Positions 1-9,127 of a stretch of DNA of 27,669 nucleotides are shown one piece after another. The translations under genes were made by a program, and so were the position numbers. This stretch comes from CAYOFK01 sp964403185. GTDB lineage: Bacteria > Bacteroidota > Bacteroidia > Bacteroidales > VadinHA17. Numbering within the stretch: position 1 is the stretch's first letter; the number at the start of each line of letters is the position of its first letter. A model generated the notes under the pieces. The model was not told the origin of the DNA. It was given only the letters and a program-made list of their open reading frames with translations, and did not search any database. The DNA is taken from NCBI GenBank assembly GCA_964403185.1, contig CAYOFK010000012.1:1-27669 (forward strand). Reading direction: 5' to 3'.

Positions 1-340
1 CGGATATGGCCCCGAATAACATATTGGCCATGACATTCACAAATGCCAATCCCCCCGGAAGGGGACCTACTAAAACTTTCGCAAAGTCAATGAGCCGGAC
101 TGCGATACCCCCCCTGTTCATAAGTTGCCCGGCAAGTATAAAAAATGGTATGGCCAGCAGGGCAAAACTGTCAAGGGCAGTGGCAATCCTTTGTGAAAGA
201 GTAGTGAATGCAGGCAATGCATCCATATTTACAAGCATGGTTAATGTAGCCGATAACCCAATACTGTATGCAATGGGCACTCCCAATGACAGGAAAACAA
301 TGAAACTAACTACCAGAATGATGATCCCGAAATATTCCAT
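1..340 (-). CDS. dctM: TRAP transporter large permease (DctM family), N-terminal part
   Basis: The gene is cut by the window edge and only about 113 N-terminal residues are present. The translation starts MEYFGIIILVVSFIVFLSLG and continues through hydrophobic segments into AIPFFILAGQLMNRGG and GPLPGGLAFVNVMANMLFGA, which are characteristic of the DctM/SiaM membrane subunit of tripartite ATP-independent periplasmic transporters. This subunit forms the sodium-coupled inner-membrane channel. The ATG lies 9 nt after the stop of the small permease gene, and the binding-protein gene precedes that, giving a P-Q-M order. The neighbouring uronate isomerase and epimerase suggest that the substrate is a hexuronate or a related sugar acid (inference). 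The family call is firm; the substrate is not. Confidence 0.9.
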   Translation of the reverse strand, partial: MEYFGIIILVVSFIVFLSLGVPIAYSIGLSATLTMLVNMDALPAFTTLSQRIATALDSFALLAIPFFILAGQLMNRGGIAVRLIDFAKVLVGPLPGGLAFVNVMANMLFGAIS

Positions 341-349
341 ATTAACCGT

Positions 350-856
350 TTAGTTATCTGAATGGTCATTTGAAAAAGCCATCGCTATATTATTGATAGA
401 ATAGTATATGATAAATAATCCACTGACAGGCATGACAAGATAAACATATCCAAGAGGGATCTCCAGGGCTGCTGAGATCTGTCCCAGGAAAAACCGGGTA
501 TAGACCAACCAGACACCTCCAATTACAAAAACAGCCGATGCAAACAGGCCAACGAGCACATTGATTAATAATTCAAGATATTTTCGCCGGGGAGGCTGAA
601 GACCCGACGGCAAAAGATCAATGGCCAGATGCAGGCCGGCGCCGGTTCCGTAAGCTGCACCTAACATGCCAACCCAAATCAGTAAAAAACCTGCCAGTTC
701 ATCCGTAAAAGAACTGGGGGCTTTCAACAGGTATCTGCTGGCTACCTGCCATAAAACATCAAGTACAAGGATGGCCATGACCCCGATAAGGGAAACTCCC
801 AATACCAGGTCAACCTTTTGGCGGATGGTCTTTGATTTTCGTTGCTTCTGATTCAT
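350..856 (-). CDS. dctQ: TRAP transporter small permease (DctQ family)
   Basis: The 168-residue protein has four predicted membrane segments, at roughly residues 17-37, 54-72, 93-117 and 136-158. It carries the DctQ pattern RYLLKAPSSFTDELAGFLLIW followed by GAAYG. Length and topology are normal for the family. DctQ pairs with DctM to form the membrane part of the TRAP transporter. Its ATG overlaps the stop of the binding-protein gene in an ATGA arrangement, which indicates translational coupling. The large permease gene begins 9 nt downstream. Confidence 0.93.
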   Translation of the reverse strand: MNQKQRKSKTIRQKVDLVLGVSLIGVMAILVLDVLWQVASRYLLKAPSSFTDELAGFLLIWVGMLGAAYGTGAGLHLAIDLLPSGLQPPRRKYLELLINVLVGLFASAVFVIGGVWLVYTRFFLGQISAALEIPLGYVYLVMPVSGLFIIYYSINNIAMAFSNDHSDN

Positions 857-1848
857 TTTATCTCTTGTATTCGCTTGATATAGTTATTCAGGCTCTGGTC
901 TTTAGCATACTTCTCATACATTCCCCGGACTTTCTCTGCAAAGGGCTTTTTATCAGGATAATATATCTTAACTCCGGCTTTTTGAATTTCCTCAAGAGCT
1001 TCCGCAACAGATTGCTCCCAGTATTTTCGCTGAACGGGCACAGATTCCCTGACAGCCTCCTCAAGCCACTTCTGTTCCCTGGGAGTTAGTTTGTTCCAGG
1101 CATGCGTGCCGATCAGCAAAACATCCGGAACCGACGTATGCTCATTGAGTGAATAATATTTGCAAACTTCGTAATGATGGGATAAATAGAAACTGGGGGG
1201 GTTGTTTTCAGCGCCGTCCACCACTCCTCCCTGAAGTGCAGTGTATAATTCACCCCAGGAGATGGGTGTTGGTGCACCTCCCAGTCTGCGCACCATCTCT
1301 ACGGCCGTATTGCTTTTCATAACCCTGATCTTCAGGCCTTTCAGGTCGTCTGGTTTTAAAATGGGTTTATCAATAGTGTAGAAACTTCTGCTTCCGGCAT
1401 CATAAAAACACAAACCCCGCAGCCAGAACTTTTCTCCCTCCAACAGCAAATCCTGCCCGATGGGGCCATCCAGCACCTTGTAGGCGTGTTCCTGATCCCT
1501 GAATATGTAGGGCAGTCCCAAAACCCGGTAGTTCGGCGCAAAACCTTCCATCACTGCCGCAGATACTTTGGTAATGTCAAGACTGCCAATCTGTAGCAAC
1601 TCCACACAGGTGCGTTCCGGTCCCAGTTGCCCGCTGGGATAGATCTTGATTTGCATTTTACCGCCTGATTTTTCCTTCAAACGATTCGCCATATCCACCA
1701 TTCCCTTATGTACCGGGTGGTTGGTATCCAGGCCATGTGCCAGTTTCAGGATTCTGTGCTTAGACTGGCCGGAACACGACAATAAAATGAACATGAAAGC
1801 TGCCCAGACGGCAGTGCTGTTTTTCAGTTTGTATCTCATTAATTTCAT
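853..1848 (-). CDS. dctP: TRAP transporter substrate-binding lipoprotein (DctP family)
   Basis: The 331-residue extracytoplasmic solute receptor starts with a signal sequence and a lipobox, LLSC, with the lipidated Cys at about residue 25, so it is probably membrane-anchored rather than freely periplasmic. The family core is clear: YPSGQLG near residue 70, LKIRVMKS with the carboxylate-binding Arg at residue 175, and GGVVDGAENN near 208-216. DctP receptors bind organic acids through that Arg. The gene lies 12 nt after uxaC, and the context suggests galacturonate, glucuronate or an oligouronate-derived acid as ligand (inference). Confidence 0.93.
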   Translation of the reverse strand: MKLMRYKLKNSTAVWAAFMFILLSCSGQSKHRILKLAHGLDTNHPVHKGMVDMANRLKEKSGGKMQIKIYPSGQLGPERTCVELLQIGSLDITKVSAAVMEGFAPNYRVLGLPYIFRDQEHAYKVLDGPIGQDLLLEGEKFWLRGLCFYDAGSRSFYTIDKPILKPDDLKGLKIRVMKSNTAVEMVRRLGGAPTPISWGELYTALQGGVVDGAENNPPSFYLSHHYEVCKYYSLNEHTSVPDVLLIGTHAWNKLTPREQKWLEEAVRESVPVQRKYWEQSVAEALEEIQKAGVKIYYPDKKPFAEKVRGMYEKYAKDQSLNNYIKRIQEIK

Positions 1849-1860
1849 AGTTTACAGAAA

Positions 1861-3261
1861 TCAGAATTCAAAGTACGTCTTTGCATTATTATAGCAGATA
1901 TCCTGCACCATTTTTCCAACAAGTTCCGTGTCATTTGGAATGAGGCCACTCTCAATATCAGATCCAAGAAGGTTGCATAATATTCGCCTGAAATATTCGT
2001 GCCGGGGAAAGGATAAGAAACTGCGTGAATCCGTTAGCATTCCAACAAACCGGCTCAAAAGCCCCATGTTTGAAAGGACATTCAATTGCTTTTCCATGCC
2101 ATCTTTCTGATCATGGAACCACCAGGCCGGGCCAAATTGCATTTTTCCGGGAATGGAGCCATCCTGAAAATTCCCCATCATTGTAGCCACCATCTCATTA
2201 TCTGCAGGATTCAGATTGTAAACTATGGTTTTAGTCAGCTTGTTATCTCTGGAGAGCCTGTCCAGAAAATCCGCCATAGGTTGAAGAGCCGGTGGTGAAC
2301 CAATGGAGTCAAAACCGGTATCCGGACCAAGTTCGCTGAGCATCCTGCTGTTTGTGTTCCGCAGCGCCCCATAATGAAATTGTTGTACCCAACCGGCATC
2401 ATGGTCCATAACGGCCAGTTCGTATAATATGGCCGACATGATTTTGCGCTGATCAGAATGATTTAGTAAAGCGCCTGAGCGGATGAGTTTAAACAGCTTT
2501 TCGACTTCAGATTCCGAATATTCATCAGCATAAAAGTTGTATATTCCATGATCAGAAAGCCGGCAGCCATGCCGGGTAAAATGATCATGCCTTTTTTTAA
2601 GGGCGCTTACAAGGCCGCCGAATGTTTCAATGCTTGTTCCGGAGATTTCTTCCAGACGGTTCAGATACCGGTTATATGATTCAGGATCCCGGACTGCCAT
2701 TGCATTATCCGCCCTGAAGGTGGGCAGCACCCTGATATTCTGGTCAACTTCACTTAAAGCCCGGTGATAATCCAGTGAATCAATGGGATCATCTGTAGTA
2801 CAAACAATTTCAACGTTCATCATTTTCAGTAAACTCCGGCAACTGAAGGCATCCGATTGAAGTTTTGTCCCGGTTTCATTATATATCCTTCCGGCGGATG
2901 TTGCATTTAACCGGTCACTGATGCCGAAGTATCTTTTTAGTTCCAGATGGGTCCAATGATACAGCGGATTGCGAAGTGTGTAAGGAACGGTTTCGGCCCA
3001 CCTGTTAAATTTTTCGGGATCTGGAGCGTTGCCGGTGATGAATTTCTCAGCAATACCATTGGCACGCATGGCCCGCCATTTATAATGATCGCCGGCCAGC
3101 CAGGCTTGTGTTAAATTCCGGAACTTCCGGTCATTGGCAATGTCGGCAGGACTTAAGTGGCTGTGGAAGTCGATGATTGGCAGAGACTCTGCGTATCCAT
3201 GGTACAGTACCCTGGCCGTGTCTGAGAACAACAGAAACTCTTCATCCATAAAGCTTTTCAT
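1861..3261 (-). CDS. uxaC: uronate isomerase (glucuronate/galacturonate isomerase)
   Basis: UxaC interconverts D-glucuronate with D-fructuronate and D-galacturonate with D-tagaturonate in the cytoplasm, the first step of hexuronate catabolism. The 466-residue length is normal. Visible hallmarks are IIDFHSHLSP (metal-binding HSH at residues 33-35), CTTDDP, and the C-terminal block LTDSRSFLSFPRHEYFRRIL, which is near-invariant in the family. Its start codon overlaps the uxaE stop in an ATGA arrangement, so the two are probably translationally coupled. Coupling to UxaE rather than to an altronate branch indicates that galacturonate-derived tagaturonate is funnelled to fructuronate. Confidence 0.96.
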   Translation of the reverse strand: MKSFMDEEFLLFSDTARVLYHGYAESLPIIDFHSHLSPADIANDRKFRNLTQAWLAGDHYKWRAMRANGIAEKFITGNAPDPEKFNRWAETVPYTLRNPLYHWTHLELKRYFGISDRLNATSAGRIYNETGTKLQSDAFSCRSLLKMMNVEIVCTTDDPIDSLDYHRALSEVDQNIRVLPTFRADNAMAVRDPESYNRYLNRLEEISGTSIETFGGLVSALKKRHDHFTRHGCRLSDHGIYNFYADEYSESEVEKLFKLIRSGALLNHSDQRKIMSAILYELAVMDHDAGWVQQFHYGALRNTNSRMLSELGPDTGFDSIGSPPALQPMADFLDRLSRDNKLTKTIVYNLNPADNEMVATMMGNFQDGSIPGKMQFGPAWWFHDQKDGMEKQLNVLSNMGLLSRFVGMLTDSRSFLSFPRHEYFRRILCNLLGSDIESGLIPNDTELVGKMVQDICYNNAKTYFEF

Positions 3262-4499
3262 AGAAATAACCTTTTAATATGGCGGTCAAATATATTGATA
3301 AAAACCTGTTCGCTTATGGTTTCTTCATGGGTTTTAAGAGCCCGGATAAAACGTTCCCCCATCTGGGCCGCAATCTTATAACCCACATGGATGAGTTGCC
3401 TGAAGTGCGCATTATACTCAGGATGGTTGGGATCGTGCCTCAGGGAGTTCGCAAATGTTTGTTGGTTCCATTGCACCACTCTTGAGGGTAAAGGCAGTTT
3501 TTCAGAAATAATGTTAATGACATTTCTGTATGGAGCACACAATTGTTCCATGTTATTATATGCCTTGGTATAGATCTCCTTTGCAATTGTAAGGCCGTCG
3601 GAACCGGCCAATGCCAAACCGATGACCTCCTCCAACCAGGTGGTGCCGGCCGTTTTCAGGTGGAGTCCCTGCTTGTGCTTTATTGCTAACTCTTTTATGA
3701 CAGGATACAGCCTGAACTTATCACTCCCGGAATGGATGCTGATCTTTATTTTTTCCCGGAGGTTAAACTCCTGCCTGGCAAAGGTCAGAATGGAAAGAAT
3801 CCGGTCGAAATCCGCTCTGAATTGTTCCAGATCGCCAACATAGTCCACTCCTTTATAAAACCGGCCGACGAATTTTGGAGCGATTGTTTGAACCGGGATG
3901 TCCCGGAGCAGCTTTAAAACAAAAAACAGCTCAACCGGGGATTGTGGTTCATCAACCTCATCCATGGAAACTTCGGTAATAAAATTCCCGGATCCTTTGG
4001 TTTCAGAGATCTTGTCGTATATTTTATAGATTTCAGAAACAGCCACCAGGTATTTTTTTGCAATGTGCTCCAGGAAATCCGGTGTTACCTGAAAGGATTG
4101 ATTGGATCCGGGGATTGAAAAAGAACCGAGGTACTCCCTGTGGTTCTTAACGAATTCCCGGACCTGTGTTGGTGAAGGTGTCCGGTTAATGCAGTTTGCC
4201 ACATCCAGGGTAAAAAAATCAGCGTGTTCCAAAAAGGAGTCAACAGTGTCCATGTTTATATGATCGGCATCCACAAACCAGGGCCTGTCCCAACCAAGTT
4301 CCTTAACAGCACGACCGGCTTGTTCCCTGGTCCGGGCAGGGGAAGACCCGATGATGTTGTGCTCTCTGGCTGATTTATTCCATACGGGTGTAATCTCGAT
4401 GCCCTGTTTCCGGGCTTCCATGACCGCATTTAACTGGGCTTTTGCCTGGTGTGCAAAACGATCCCCGATCCCAAGAGAATATTTTGAAAGTTCAAGCAT
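3258..4499 (-). CDS. uxaE: tagaturonate/fructuronate epimerase (UxaE family)
   Basis: The 413-residue protein resembles the UxaE family, metal-dependent enzymes that epimerise D-tagaturonate to D-fructuronate and so let galacturonate enter the glucuronate branch. Recognisable blocks are SLGIGDRFAHQAKAQL at the N-terminus, FVDADHINMDTV near residues 75-86, SMDEVDEPQSPVELFFVL, and SIHSGSDKFRLYP. The acidic and histidine residues of these blocks are candidate metal ligands. It lies directly upstream of and overlaps uxaC, and starts 5 nt after gnd. The assignment rests on remembered family motifs plus the context with UxaC. Confidence 0.87.
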   Translation of the reverse strand: MLELSKYSLGIGDRFAHQAKAQLNAVMEARKQGIEITPVWNKSAREHNIIGSSPARTREQAGRAVKELGWDRPWFVDADHINMDTVDSFLEHADFFTLDVANCINRTPSPTQVREFVKNHREYLGSFSIPGSNQSFQVTPDFLEHIAKKYLVAVSEIYKIYDKISETKGSGNFITEVSMDEVDEPQSPVELFFVLKLLRDIPVQTIAPKFVGRFYKGVDYVGDLEQFRADFDRILSILTFARQEFNLREKIKISIHSGSDKFRLYPVIKELAIKHKQGLHLKTAGTTWLEEVIGLALAGSDGLTIAKEIYTKAYNNMEQLCAPYRNVINIISEKLPLPSRVVQWNQQTFANSLRHDPNHPEYNAHFRQLIHVGYKIAAQMGERFIRALKTHEETISEQVFINIFDRHIKRLFL

Positions 4500-4504
4500 T
4501 TAGA

Positions 4505-5959
4505 TTATACGTTATATGTGCTTGAGGCTGTGTTACCACCACGGCCGGTCCAGTTTGTATGGAAGAATTCTCCCCGTGGTTTGTCTATCCGTTCGTAAGT
4601 GTGGGCGCCAAAGTAGTCTCTCTGAGCTTGTAACAGGTTCGCAGGGAGCCGTTCTGAGCGGCAGCCGTCATAGTAGTTCAATGCAGTGCAAAGGGCAGGG
4701 GCAGGGATGCCATTCATGATGGCTGTGCTGCAGACTTTTCGCCAACTGGTTTGCGCCCCCTGCACGATTTCCTTAAAATAGGGATCCAGTAAGAGGTTTG
4801 TTAATTGGGGATTGGTGTCAAAAGCTTCCTTGATCCTGCCCAAAAAGACAGATCTGATGATGCACCCACCGCGCCACATGAGTGCGATACCCCCATAGTT
4901 AAGGTGCCAGGTAAATTCTTTGGAGGCTTCCATCATGAGGACGTAACCCTGGGCATAGGATACAATTTTCGAGGCAAACAGGGCCTTCCTCAGATCCTCA
5001 AGGAATGCCTCCCTGTCCCCTCCGAATTGAGTGTCCGGTCCCTTCAGGATTTTAGATGCAATAACCCGTTCATCCTTCCGGGCTGACAGGTATCTGGAGA
5101 AAACAGATTCCCCGATCAGGGTCAGCGGAATCCCCAGGTCCAGTGCAGCAATCCCGGTCCATTTACCGGTTCCTTTCTGGCCGGCCGTATCCAGGATTTT
5201 CTCCACCAGGGGGGTGCCATCATCGTCTTTTACAGCCAGGATATCCCGGGTAATCTCAATAAGGTAACTGTTCAGATCGCCCTCGTTCCATTGTTTGAAT
5301 GTTGCATGCATCTCGTCATGCGTCATCGTGAGGAGGTCCTTCATGATATGATAGGCTTCGGCAATGAGTTGCATGTCTCCATATTCAATGCCGTTATGGA
5401 CCATTTTTACAAAATGACCGGCACCATCGTTCCCCACCCATTCACAACAGGGGGAACCATCTTCAACTTTTGCACTGATACTCTGAAAAATTTCTTTCAC
5501 ATGCGGCCAGGAATCTGCCGATCCGCCAGGCATGATGGAAGGACCCAGCAAAGCCCCTTCTTCACCACCGGAAACCCCGGTGCCAATGTACATCAGGCCT
5601 TTGCTTTCAACATGTTTTGTGCGGCGGTTGGTATCCGGGAAATGTGAATTTCCACCGTCAATAATGATGTCGCCTGGCTCAAGGTGGGGGATCAGCATTT
5701 CGATAAGATCATCCACCGGTTTGCCTGCTTTTACCAGGAGCATAACCTTTCTTGGGCGGGCCAGCGCATTGACAAAATCTTTCATGGATTTTGTTCCAAT
5801 AAATTTCTTCCCTTTTCCCCGGCCATTCATAAAGGCATCAACCTTTTCAGTGGTCCGGTTGAATACAGCAACAGTGTAGCCATTACGCTCCATATTCAAC
5901 ACAAGATTTTCTCCCATAACGGCGAGTCCAATGAGCCCAATATCTGCTTTTTCTTTCAT
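4505..5959 (-). CDS. gnd: 6-phosphogluconate dehydrogenase (decarboxylating)
   Basis: Gnd oxidises and decarboxylates 6-phosphogluconate to ribulose-5-phosphate in the oxidative pentose phosphate pathway. The 484-residue protein is full length. It has the dinucleotide-binding motif GLIGLAVMGENL at residues 8-19, followed by an Arg after the second strand (VFNRT) that suggests NADP preference. The catalytic signature GAGHFVKMVHNGIEYGDMQL has Lys185, His188 and Asn189, and the family C-terminal tail is present. A housekeeping-looking gnd inside a uronate operon is notable, because the standard uronate pathway makes KDPG, not 6-phosphogluconate. Together with the LarA-like gene and the PfkB kinase it suggests a gluconate route (inference). 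Confidence 0.96.
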   Translation of the reverse strand: MKEKADIGLIGLAVMGENLVLNMERNGYTVAVFNRTTEKVDAFMNGRGKGKKFIGTKSMKDFVNALARPRKVMLLVKAGKPVDDLIEMLIPHLEPGDIIIDGGNSHFPDTNRRTKHVESKGLMYIGTGVSGGEEGALLGPSIMPGGSADSWPHVKEIFQSISAKVEDGSPCCEWVGNDGAGHFVKMVHNGIEYGDMQLIAEAYHIMKDLLTMTHDEMHATFKQWNEGDLNSYLIEITRDILAVKDDDGTPLVEKILDTAGQKGTGKWTGIAALDLGIPLTLIGESVFSRYLSARKDERVIASKILKGPDTQFGGDREAFLEDLRKALFASKIVSYAQGYVLMMEASKEFTWHLNYGGIALMWRGGCIIRSVFLGRIKEAFDTNPQLTNLLLDPYFKEIVQGAQTSWRKVCSTAIMNGIPAPALCTALNYYDGCRSERLPANLLQAQRDYFGAHTYERIDKPRGEFFHTNWTGRGGNTASSTYNV

Positions 5960-5971
5960 GTTTAATTTAAA

Positions 5972-7111
5972 TTATAAATTAAAGCCCAGGGTTTGTAATT
6001 TCTCATAAAGGTTTGTACCCGGGGGCACTCCCTGTATCAAATAAGCCTGGAATTCACGCCTGGGAGGGTACTTCCCGCGCAAGAGTTCAAAGGCCCCGGG
6101 ATCACTCCGGAATGCCGGGTCGTCCAGTTCGATGCTGTAGGTGTTGTATATTGCTTTCTGTAATAGTTCCTGCTCAGTACCGGCGGTATTCCCTAAATAA
6201 ATAATATTATTGTCCGGGGGAGGAATGACATTGGGATACCAGGCATCAAGGTTCAGTTTAAAGAATTTTGACAAACTGCAGATAACCTGTGAGGTTCCGT
6301 TGGCTTTCCCGTCCAGGGAATAACCTGCAATGTGCGGGGTGCCAATTTCCACTAATTTTAACAATTCAGCATCAATGTCCGGTTCGTTATTCCACACATC
6401 CAGAACAGCCCCTTTTAGGGTTCCTGATCTTAAGGCTTTTTTCAAATCTTCTTCAACTATTATCTCCCCGCGTGAAGTGTTGATGATAAAGGCTTCTTTT
6501 TTCACCAACCTTAGCAGCGACCGGTCCAGCATATTGACTGTTTTGTCAGTCCCTTCACTATTCAAAGGAACATGAAAACTGATGATATCGGATTCTTCAA
6601 GCACCTGTTTCAGACCGGTAAACTTCTTACCGCCTTCAACCCTGCTTCTGGGAGGATCATTCAACAGGACCTTACACCCAAGTGTGCCGGCCAGCCGTTC
6701 AATCTTTGAACCGACATTTCCAACCCCAATGATGCCAAGGGTCAGATTATTAAACAAAAATTTGTGTTTGCGGGCCAGGAAAACCAGGGCGGCAGCCACG
6801 TACTGGTAAACGGATCCTGAGTTGCATCCGGGTGCGTTGACCCATTTTACCTGGTTGTTTCCGCAGGCCTCAATGTCTATATGATCTGTACCGATTGTAG
6901 CCGTGGCAATTATTTTAAGCCCGGTATTATTAATGAGAGACTCTGTAACTCTGGTCCGGGTTCGTATGATCAGTCCGTCTGTTCCGATAAGATGGGTGCG
7001 GGATATATCTTTTCCTGGCAGGTATTGGACCTGGCCGTAAGGTTCCAGAACACCTTTCAGAAAAGGGATTCTGTCATCAGCCACAAATCTTAATCCGGGA
7101 TTTCCACTCAT
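5972..7111 (-). CDS. pdxB: 4-phosphoerythronate dehydrogenase-like D-2-hydroxyacid dehydrogenase (PdxB)
   Basis: PdxB oxidises 4-phospho-D-erythronate in the DXP-dependent pyridoxal phosphate pathway. The start at 7111 gives 379 residues, matching the usual length near 380, and places the family N-terminus (FVADDRIPF) correctly. An AGAGG ribosome-binding site stands just upstream. An ATG at 7138 would add nine atypical residues inside the preceding gene. The Rossmann motif GVGNVG is at 129-134, the catalytic Arg at 214 (NTSRGE), Glu at 243 (NNEP) and His at 260 (TPHIAGYSLDGK), as in PdxB. It begins 4 nt after the aldo/keto reductase stop and ends 12 nt before gnd. Its job among sugar-acid genes is unclear: genuine PLP synthesis, or use on a 2-hydroxyacid intermediate. 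Confidence 0.88.
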   Translation of the reverse strand: MSGNPGLRFVADDRIPFLKGVLEPYGQVQYLPGKDISRTHLIGTDGLIIRTRTRVTESLINNTGLKIIATATIGTDHIDIEACGNNQVKWVNAPGCNSGSVYQYVAAALVFLARKHKFLFNNLTLGIIGVGNVGSKIERLAGTLGCKVLLNDPPRSRVEGGKKFTGLKQVLEESDIISFHVPLNSEGTDKTVNMLDRSLLRLVKKEAFIINTSRGEIIVEEDLKKALRSGTLKGAVLDVWNNEPDIDAELLKLVEIGTPHIAGYSLDGKANGTSQVICSLSKFFKLNLDAWYPNVIPPPDNNIIYLGNTAGTEQELLQKAIYNTYSIELDDPAFRSDPGAFELLRGKYPPRREFQAYLIQGVPPGTNLYEKLQTLGFNL

Positions 7112-7115
7112 TGAT

Positions 7116-8099
7116 CTACCTCTTATAATATTCAACATCCAGTCCGGCCAGCCCGGTTACTTTATCTATCAGGGCCACTCTTTGTTCCGGATCAAGATCT
7201 GAAAAAGTTCTGGCAATCTCCATATTTTCTTGTAACTGCACCGGGTTGTCCACTCCGGTAACCAGGACACTCACGGGAAGGGACCAGACAAAGTGGAGTG
7301 CTTCTGTCAGCGTGAGACGATGAGGTACCACTTCAGGTATGGTACCGTCGTTATGATCTCTTTTAAAAAACCGGCCGGCCGCCAGGGTTTTCATAGCAAT
7401 CACTCCCATATTCCTTTCGGTTAACAGGGGTAAAACATCGGAAATAAAACCATCATTCACTGCATCAATTACATTGATTGGCATTTGAGAAGTCTCAAAT
7501 ATGCCGGTCTTCTCAAGCATGAGTTTATTGGCTTTATAACTGCGGTGCCCGGTAAATCCTATGTGTTTGACTTTTCCACTCTCTTTTGCTTTAATGACCA
7601 CATCCAGGATGCCGTTTTCAATTCTTTGCCGGGTGTCTTCCGGTGATTGAAGGGAATGTACCTGCCAGAGGTCGAGATAATCTGTCTTAAGCCTGCGCAG
7701 AGATCCTTCAAGGTGCTCTGTTGCGGTCTCGGCATCCGGAGTAAAGGTTTTGGTCATCAAAAAAACATGTTCCCTGTATTTGGGAGTCAGATACTTACCA
7801 TACCATTCTTCACTTTTTCCATTCTGGTAACTTTCAGCGTTATCGAAAAACCGGATACCGCCCTCAATAGCAGTCTCAATGGTTTGCCGGGCTGTTTTTT
7901 CATCCATGTTGCCCACATGGTAGCCACCAAGGCCTAACATGGTCACCTTTTCACCGGTTTTTCCGAAGCGGCGCAGGGGTAAAACCTCTCCCAGTTTGTC
8001 AGAAGACGGAGAAGCACAGGAAGAAAGGATAGAAGGTTGAAGGACCAGGCCGGTTGTAATGCCGGCCATTTTCTTAAGAAATTCTCTACGTGGTTCCAT
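7116..8099 (-). CDS. Tat-signal aldo/keto reductase
   Basis: The 327-residue protein has a twin-arginine-like leader (RREFLKKMAG) followed by a hydrophobic stretch and LSSC, so it is probably exported and possibly lipidated. The mature part is an aldo/keto reductase TIM barrel with the full catalytic tetrad: Asp86 and Tyr91 (FFDNAESY), Lys117 (LMTKTF) and His148 (WQVHSL). The family reduces aldehydes or ketones with NAD(P)H. Such Tat-tagged members are common in Bacteroidota sugar loci, and they raise the question of how the cofactor is supplied outside the cytoplasm. The substrate cannot be read from sequence. It sits between the Gfo/Idh gene and pdxB, in operon spacing. Confidence 0.85.
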   Translation of the reverse strand: MEPRREFLKKMAGITTGLVLQPSILSSCASPSSDKLGEVLPLRRFGKTGEKVTMLGLGGYHVGNMDEKTARQTIETAIEGGIRFFDNAESYQNGKSEEWYGKYLTPKYREHVFLMTKTFTPDAETATEHLEGSLRRLKTDYLDLWQVHSLQSPEDTRQRIENGILDVVIKAKESGKVKHIGFTGHRSYKANKLMLEKTGIFETSQMPINVIDAVNDGFISDVLPLLTERNMGVIAMKTLAAGRFFKRDHNDGTIPEVVPHRLTLTEALHFVWSLPVSVLVTGVDNPVQLQENMEIARTFSDLDPEQRVALIDKVTGLAGLDVEYYKR

Positions 8100-8116
8100 T
8101 TTTTCTGGTTTTTATT

Positions 8117-9118
8117 TTACTCTTTTCCATAATATGAGGCCACCATCCGGTCGAGGACCTGCGATGTCCGGGCGGCTGAAATGCCGGTACTTGGACATTT
8201 CCCTGTGCCGTTCAGTTCCCTGACAATACTTTCAATGAGGTTGAACTGGATGTTTTCGGGATTTTGATAACCCAGGTTTTGGGTTCCCTGGTCATTGGTC
8301 AATCGCACCGGTATGGGATTGAATGTGGAGAACTCAATTTTCCCCTTTTCCCCGATGAATTCAATAACATCTTCTTCCGCTGAACTGTGGGCTGTAAAAC
8401 ACCAGGTTCCTGATCCGGGAATGCCGTTCTCAAAACTAAAGTTTGCAAGGACCAGATCTTCAGCTTTGTATTTACCTCCCTGGTTCAGAATCATGGTTTG
8501 AACGTCCCTTACCGGGCCAAACAGGTAATCAAGGTAATCGAACTGGTGCGAAGCAAGGTCAAAGAAATGTCCGGCTCCTGCAACCTGAGGCTGCACTCTC
8601 CACTGGAGGTTTTGGGGGTTGAGGTCTCCCTTCATGAACGGTTTGTTGAGCCTGATCTGCACATGCCTGACCTTCCCGATGTCCCCGTTTTCAATACATG
8701 CCTTGATTTTCAGGAATCCCGGCAAGGTTCTGCGGTAATAGGCAACGAATAGAGGCATTCCTGTGGATTGGGAGACTCTGTTCATTTGCCGGCATTCCTG
8801 GTAATTAAGAGCCATGGGTTTTTCAACATACACAGGCTTGCCGGCTTCCATAACTTTTATTGCATATTCGGCGTGGGTATCCGGGGGGGTGGCCACATAC
8901 ACGGCATGTACATCAGGATCCTGTATCAGCTGGCCGGCATCACCGTACCATTTTGGAACCTGGTGACGCCGGGCATAATCTCTGGCCTTAGTAACATTCC
9001 TGCGCATGACAGCCACCAGATTTGAATGTTCGGCCTTCCGGAAAGCAGGTCCGCTTTTCACTTCTGTGACGGCCCCGCATCCAATGATTCCCCAGTTTAT
9101 TTCCATAAGCTTTGCCAT
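8117..9118 (-). CDS. Gfo/Idh/MocA family oxidoreductase (cytosolic)
   Basis: The 333-residue protein lacks a signal peptide. It begins with a Rossmann motif (INWGIIGCGAVTE) and has the family signature EKP at residues 99-101 (VYVEKPMAL) and an active-site block GHFFDLASHQFDYLDYLFG with Asp and His. The family performs NAD(P)-dependent oxidation or reduction of sugars and cyclitols. Its stop lies 17 nt before the aldo/keto reductase and its start 9 nt after a second, exported Gfo/Idh gene. The pair may act on related forms of the same sugar. The specific substrate is unknown. An internal ATG four codons in is an alternative start. Confidence 0.87.
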   Translation of the reverse strand: MAKLMEINWGIIGCGAVTEVKSGPAFRKAEHSNLVAVMRRNVTKARDYARRHQVPKWYGDAGQLIQDPDVHAVYVATPPDTHAEYAIKVMEAGKPVYVEKPMALNYQECRQMNRVSQSTGMPLFVAYYRRTLPGFLKIKACIENGDIGKVRHVQIRLNKPFMKGDLNPQNLQWRVQPQVAGAGHFFDLASHQFDYLDYLFGPVRDVQTMILNQGGKYKAEDLVLANFSFENGIPGSGTWCFTAHSSAEEDVIEFIGEKGKIEFSTFNPIPVRLTNDQGTQNLGYQNPENIQFNLIESIVRELNGTGKCPSTGISAARTSQVLDRMVASYYGKE

Positions 9119-9127
9119 TATATATCT

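Noticed and set aside
6..353. Plus-strand frame at the left edge.
   Set aside because: It is the antisense of the TRAP large permease, whose translation is clearly the real coding frame.
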